Shown piece after piece: positions 62,545 to 64,000 of a DNA stretch of 64,000 nucleotides (the stretch's first letter is position 1; every line of letters starts with the position of its first letter). The translations under genes and the position numbers were made by a program. A model generated the notes under the pieces. It was given only the letters and a program-made list of their open reading frames with translations, searched no databases and had not been told where the DNA came from. Source of the stretch: Luscinia megarhynchos (lineage: Eukaryota > Chordata > Aves > Passeriformes > Turdidae); assembly GCA_034336665.1 (NCBI GenBank), contig JAPFBE010000074.1:62001-126000 (forward strand), in the 5' to 3' direction.

Positions 62545-63272
62545 GGGACATCCCTTGTGACAGAGAATTATTGACGCCAGGAACACAATTCATTTTGGCA
62601 GCCTCAAAAATAACATGTTTCTTAAATGAAGAATCAGCATCAATACCCACAGGATTTAAAGCACCTTGTCGGAAGAGACAAGATTTCTTAATTATAGGCA
62701 GAGATCGATGTAGCATCTTCGGTTTGATAATATTTCCAACTGTTGTTTCTGCAGATTGTTTCGAAGAGCTGACAATCTTAGCAAGGGCTCTTCGACCACC
62801 GTTGACAATTCCACAAAATACCCAATTGGCCAAGGCAATTGCTTTGCCTTCTCATCCATTGGAACATCAAGTTATGTCAGCGATGGGTGAAGGTCATCCG
62901 TTTTTTGACGATCATGTACAGGTGCATGCCCTGTGGTTGAGACAAATAACTAGAGAAAAGCCAATCGTCACTTGCGAACTGTCACACAAAGACAGAAAAA
63001 TATTTATTTCAGGCATGTTGGACACTGGAGCGGATGTCACGCTCATTTCATACATTTACTGGCCAAGAGATTGGAATTTAATAGTACCTCTGGGCAGGAT
63101 CACAGGCATCGGAGGAAGTTCAATATGTCTGCAAAGTGAAGACGCAGTCACCGTCGCGGGACCCGGAGGAAAGATAGCTCTTACTCGTCCATTTATAGTG
63201 CAAAAGCCATTTACGGTATGGGGAAGAGACCTTCTTTCTCAATGGAACATGTCCATACAAGTGGATTTTTAG
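62415..63272 (+). CDS. pro: E10 dUTPase-like/protease, open
   Basis: Read in the -1 frame after 62415, overlapping the gag end by 130 bp. The first half (ASIPTGFKAPCR, IIGRDRCSIFGLIIFPTVV, NTQLAKAIALPS) keeps the outline of dUTPase motifs but not the catalytic residues, so it is probably a structural relic. The protease has MLDTGADVTLIS (Asp at 63021), GIGGSSICL and VWGRDLLSQW. It stops directly after the G GAT TTT heptamer. The ATG at 62571 is not needed for expression. Confidence 0.9.
   Translation, partial: PEDERDHTPSRWDRNDGGDTRNDTDSSTTVVGERQSDALSRSLGDIPCDRELLTPGTQFILAASKITCFLNEESASIPTGFKAPCRKRQDFLIIGRDRCSIFGLIIFPTVVSADCFEELTILARALRPPLTIPQNTQLAKAIALPSHPLEHQVMSAMGEGHPFFDDHVQVHALWLRQITREKPIVTCELSHKDRKIFISGMLDTGADVTLISYIYWPRDWNLIVPLGRITGIGGSSICLQSEDAVTVAGPGGKIALTRPFIVQKPFTVWGRDLLSQWNMSIQVDF
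63263..63269 (+). promoter_or_regulatory. E10 pro-pol -1 frameshift site
   Basis: G GAT TTT in phase before TAG. The -1 frame continues into reverse transcriptase. Confidence 0.75.
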
Positions 63273-64000
63273 TGGGGCTCACTGCGGCACTCACCACTCC
63301 AAAAATGACATGGAAGACTGACACACCTCTTTAGGTGGATCAGTGGGCCTTGAAGAAGAAGAAATTGAGTGCTTTGAAAAAATTAGTAAAAAATCAATTA
63401 CAAAAAAAACACATCAAGCCAACAAATAGTCCCTGGAATTTTCCAGTGTTTGTCATTCGAAAAAAGACTTCTGGATCGTGGAGACTACTTCATGATCTCA
63501 GGAAGTTGAATGAAATTCTGGAAGAAATAGAACCTCTTCAGCAAGGACTTCCATCACTCACGATGATTCCCAGAGAATGGCCTCTTGTGATCATCGATCT
63601 CAAGGATTGTTTCTTCACAATACCACTTCATCAAGATGATGCCTATCGGATGGCATTCTCTGTTCCAAGTTTGAATAGAGAAGAGCCGATGAAAAGGTAT
63701 CATTGGACTGTTTTACCGCAAGGTTTGAAGAATTCACCAACAATCTGTCAGTGGTATGTGGCGCAAGTTTTGGCTCCAGCAAGAAACACATATCCTGAAG
63801 CAAAAATAATCCATTATATGGATGATCTGCTCATTGCAGCGTCAACAAAAGAAGAATTACAAAAGGTCCGTGCTTGTGTAACTGAAAAAGTGGAAAAAGC
63901 AGGACTTGAAATTAGTATCTCAAAAATTCAGGAAATTGCGCCTTGGAAATACCTTGGATGGAAGATCACAGAACAAACCATCAGGCCGCAAAAACTAGAA
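63269..64000 (+). pseudogene. pol: E10 pol: reverse transcriptase, one stop, runs off the window
   Basis: After the slip site the frame reads through LTTPKMTWKTDTPL to TAG at 63332-63334, at the position where relatives have Trp (TGG). From 63335 it is open to the end: WALKKKKLSALKKLV, SPWNFPVFVIRKK, LLHDLRKLNEI, VIIDLKDCFF, LPQGLKNSPTICQWY, and HYMDDLLI with both catalytic Asp. RNase H and integrase would lie downstream, outside the window. Apart from the one stop the enzyme looks intact. Confidence 0.9.

Larger units (their letters stand above)
58408..64000 (+). mobile_element. E10: nearly intact class II provirus, 5' part
   Basis: 5' LTR (58408-59041), PBS (59044), leader, an open 1048-codon gag, an open dUTPase-like/protease frame and reverse transcriptase open to the window edge except for one TAG. 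It entered E9 pol. The 3' half and 3' LTR lie outside, so its age by LTR divergence cannot be read here. The reading frames are the best preserved in the window. Confidence 0.92.

Noticed and set aside
1..64000. tRNA, rRNA, CRISPR, prokaryotic operon or phage features
   Set aside because: None found. tRNA-like matches are limited to the short primer binding sites of the proviruses.

Overview
The window looks like bird genomic DNA, probably a passerine. The evidence is CR1 LINEs with avian-type tails and several families of class I, II and III endogenous retroviruses (ERVs). I found no intact host gene, RNA gene, CRISPR array or prokaryotic feature. By my boundaries about 85-88 % of the 64 kb is LTR-element or CR1 sequence. 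That density, the repeated nesting and the range of ages from eroded to nearly intact would fit an ERV-accumulating compartment such as the W chromosome, but this is inference.

Layout. (1) 1-603 and 4478-4686 are one old ERVL (class III) integrase tail, split by provirus E2 (604-4477, minus, matching LTRs, 6-bp target duplication). E2 carries a gag matrix fragment and, unexpectedly, a spliced fragment of a host Y-box (YBX1-type) cold-shock-domain mRNA. (2) 4687-6492 is a 1.26-kb solo LTR (family L1) with a solo LTR of family L2 inside it. (3) 6596-11155 is E3, a gag/dUTPase-protease/env provirus without pol, with another L1 solo LTR in its env. (4) 11218-13340 holds LTR scraps. (5) 13345 to about 31060 is a single minus-strand CR1 cut into four pieces by E4 (an ERVL with strong G-to-A hypermutation), a 385-bp solo LTR, and an ERVL-type solo LTR that itself contains class II provirus E5. 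(6) 31060-36034 is mostly unassigned sequence with one CR1 tail and a second L2 solo LTR. (7) 36035-40714 is E6, a gammaretrovirus-like gag joined to env, with an L1 solo LTR in the transmembrane subunit. (8) 41147-48516 is E7, a young class II provirus whose LTRs differ at two positions. (9) 48523-51965 has a CR1 tail, a GC-rich minisatellite and two possible LTRs. (10) 51971-55207 is E8, an ERVL deletion derivative with one open gag-RNase H-integrase reading frame. (11) 55208-58407 is E9, a class II remnant interrupted by E10 (58408 to beyond the window end), which has an open 1048-codon gag, an open dUTPase-like/protease frame and a reverse transcriptase with a single stop.

How the parts relate. 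E5, E7, E9 and E10 share a betaretrovirus-like plan: gag, then a degenerate dUTPase plus protease in the -1 frame, then pol in the next -1 frame. Slip sites are A AAA AAC and G GAT TTT (variants in E7 and E9). E5 and E7 keep only the end of env. E1, E4 and E8 are env-less ERVL relatives, and comparing E4 with E8 exposes the hypermutation. Target duplications of 6 bp (E2, E3, E5, E7) and 4-5 bp (E4, E8, L1, L2) fix most boundaries and give a relative insertion order.
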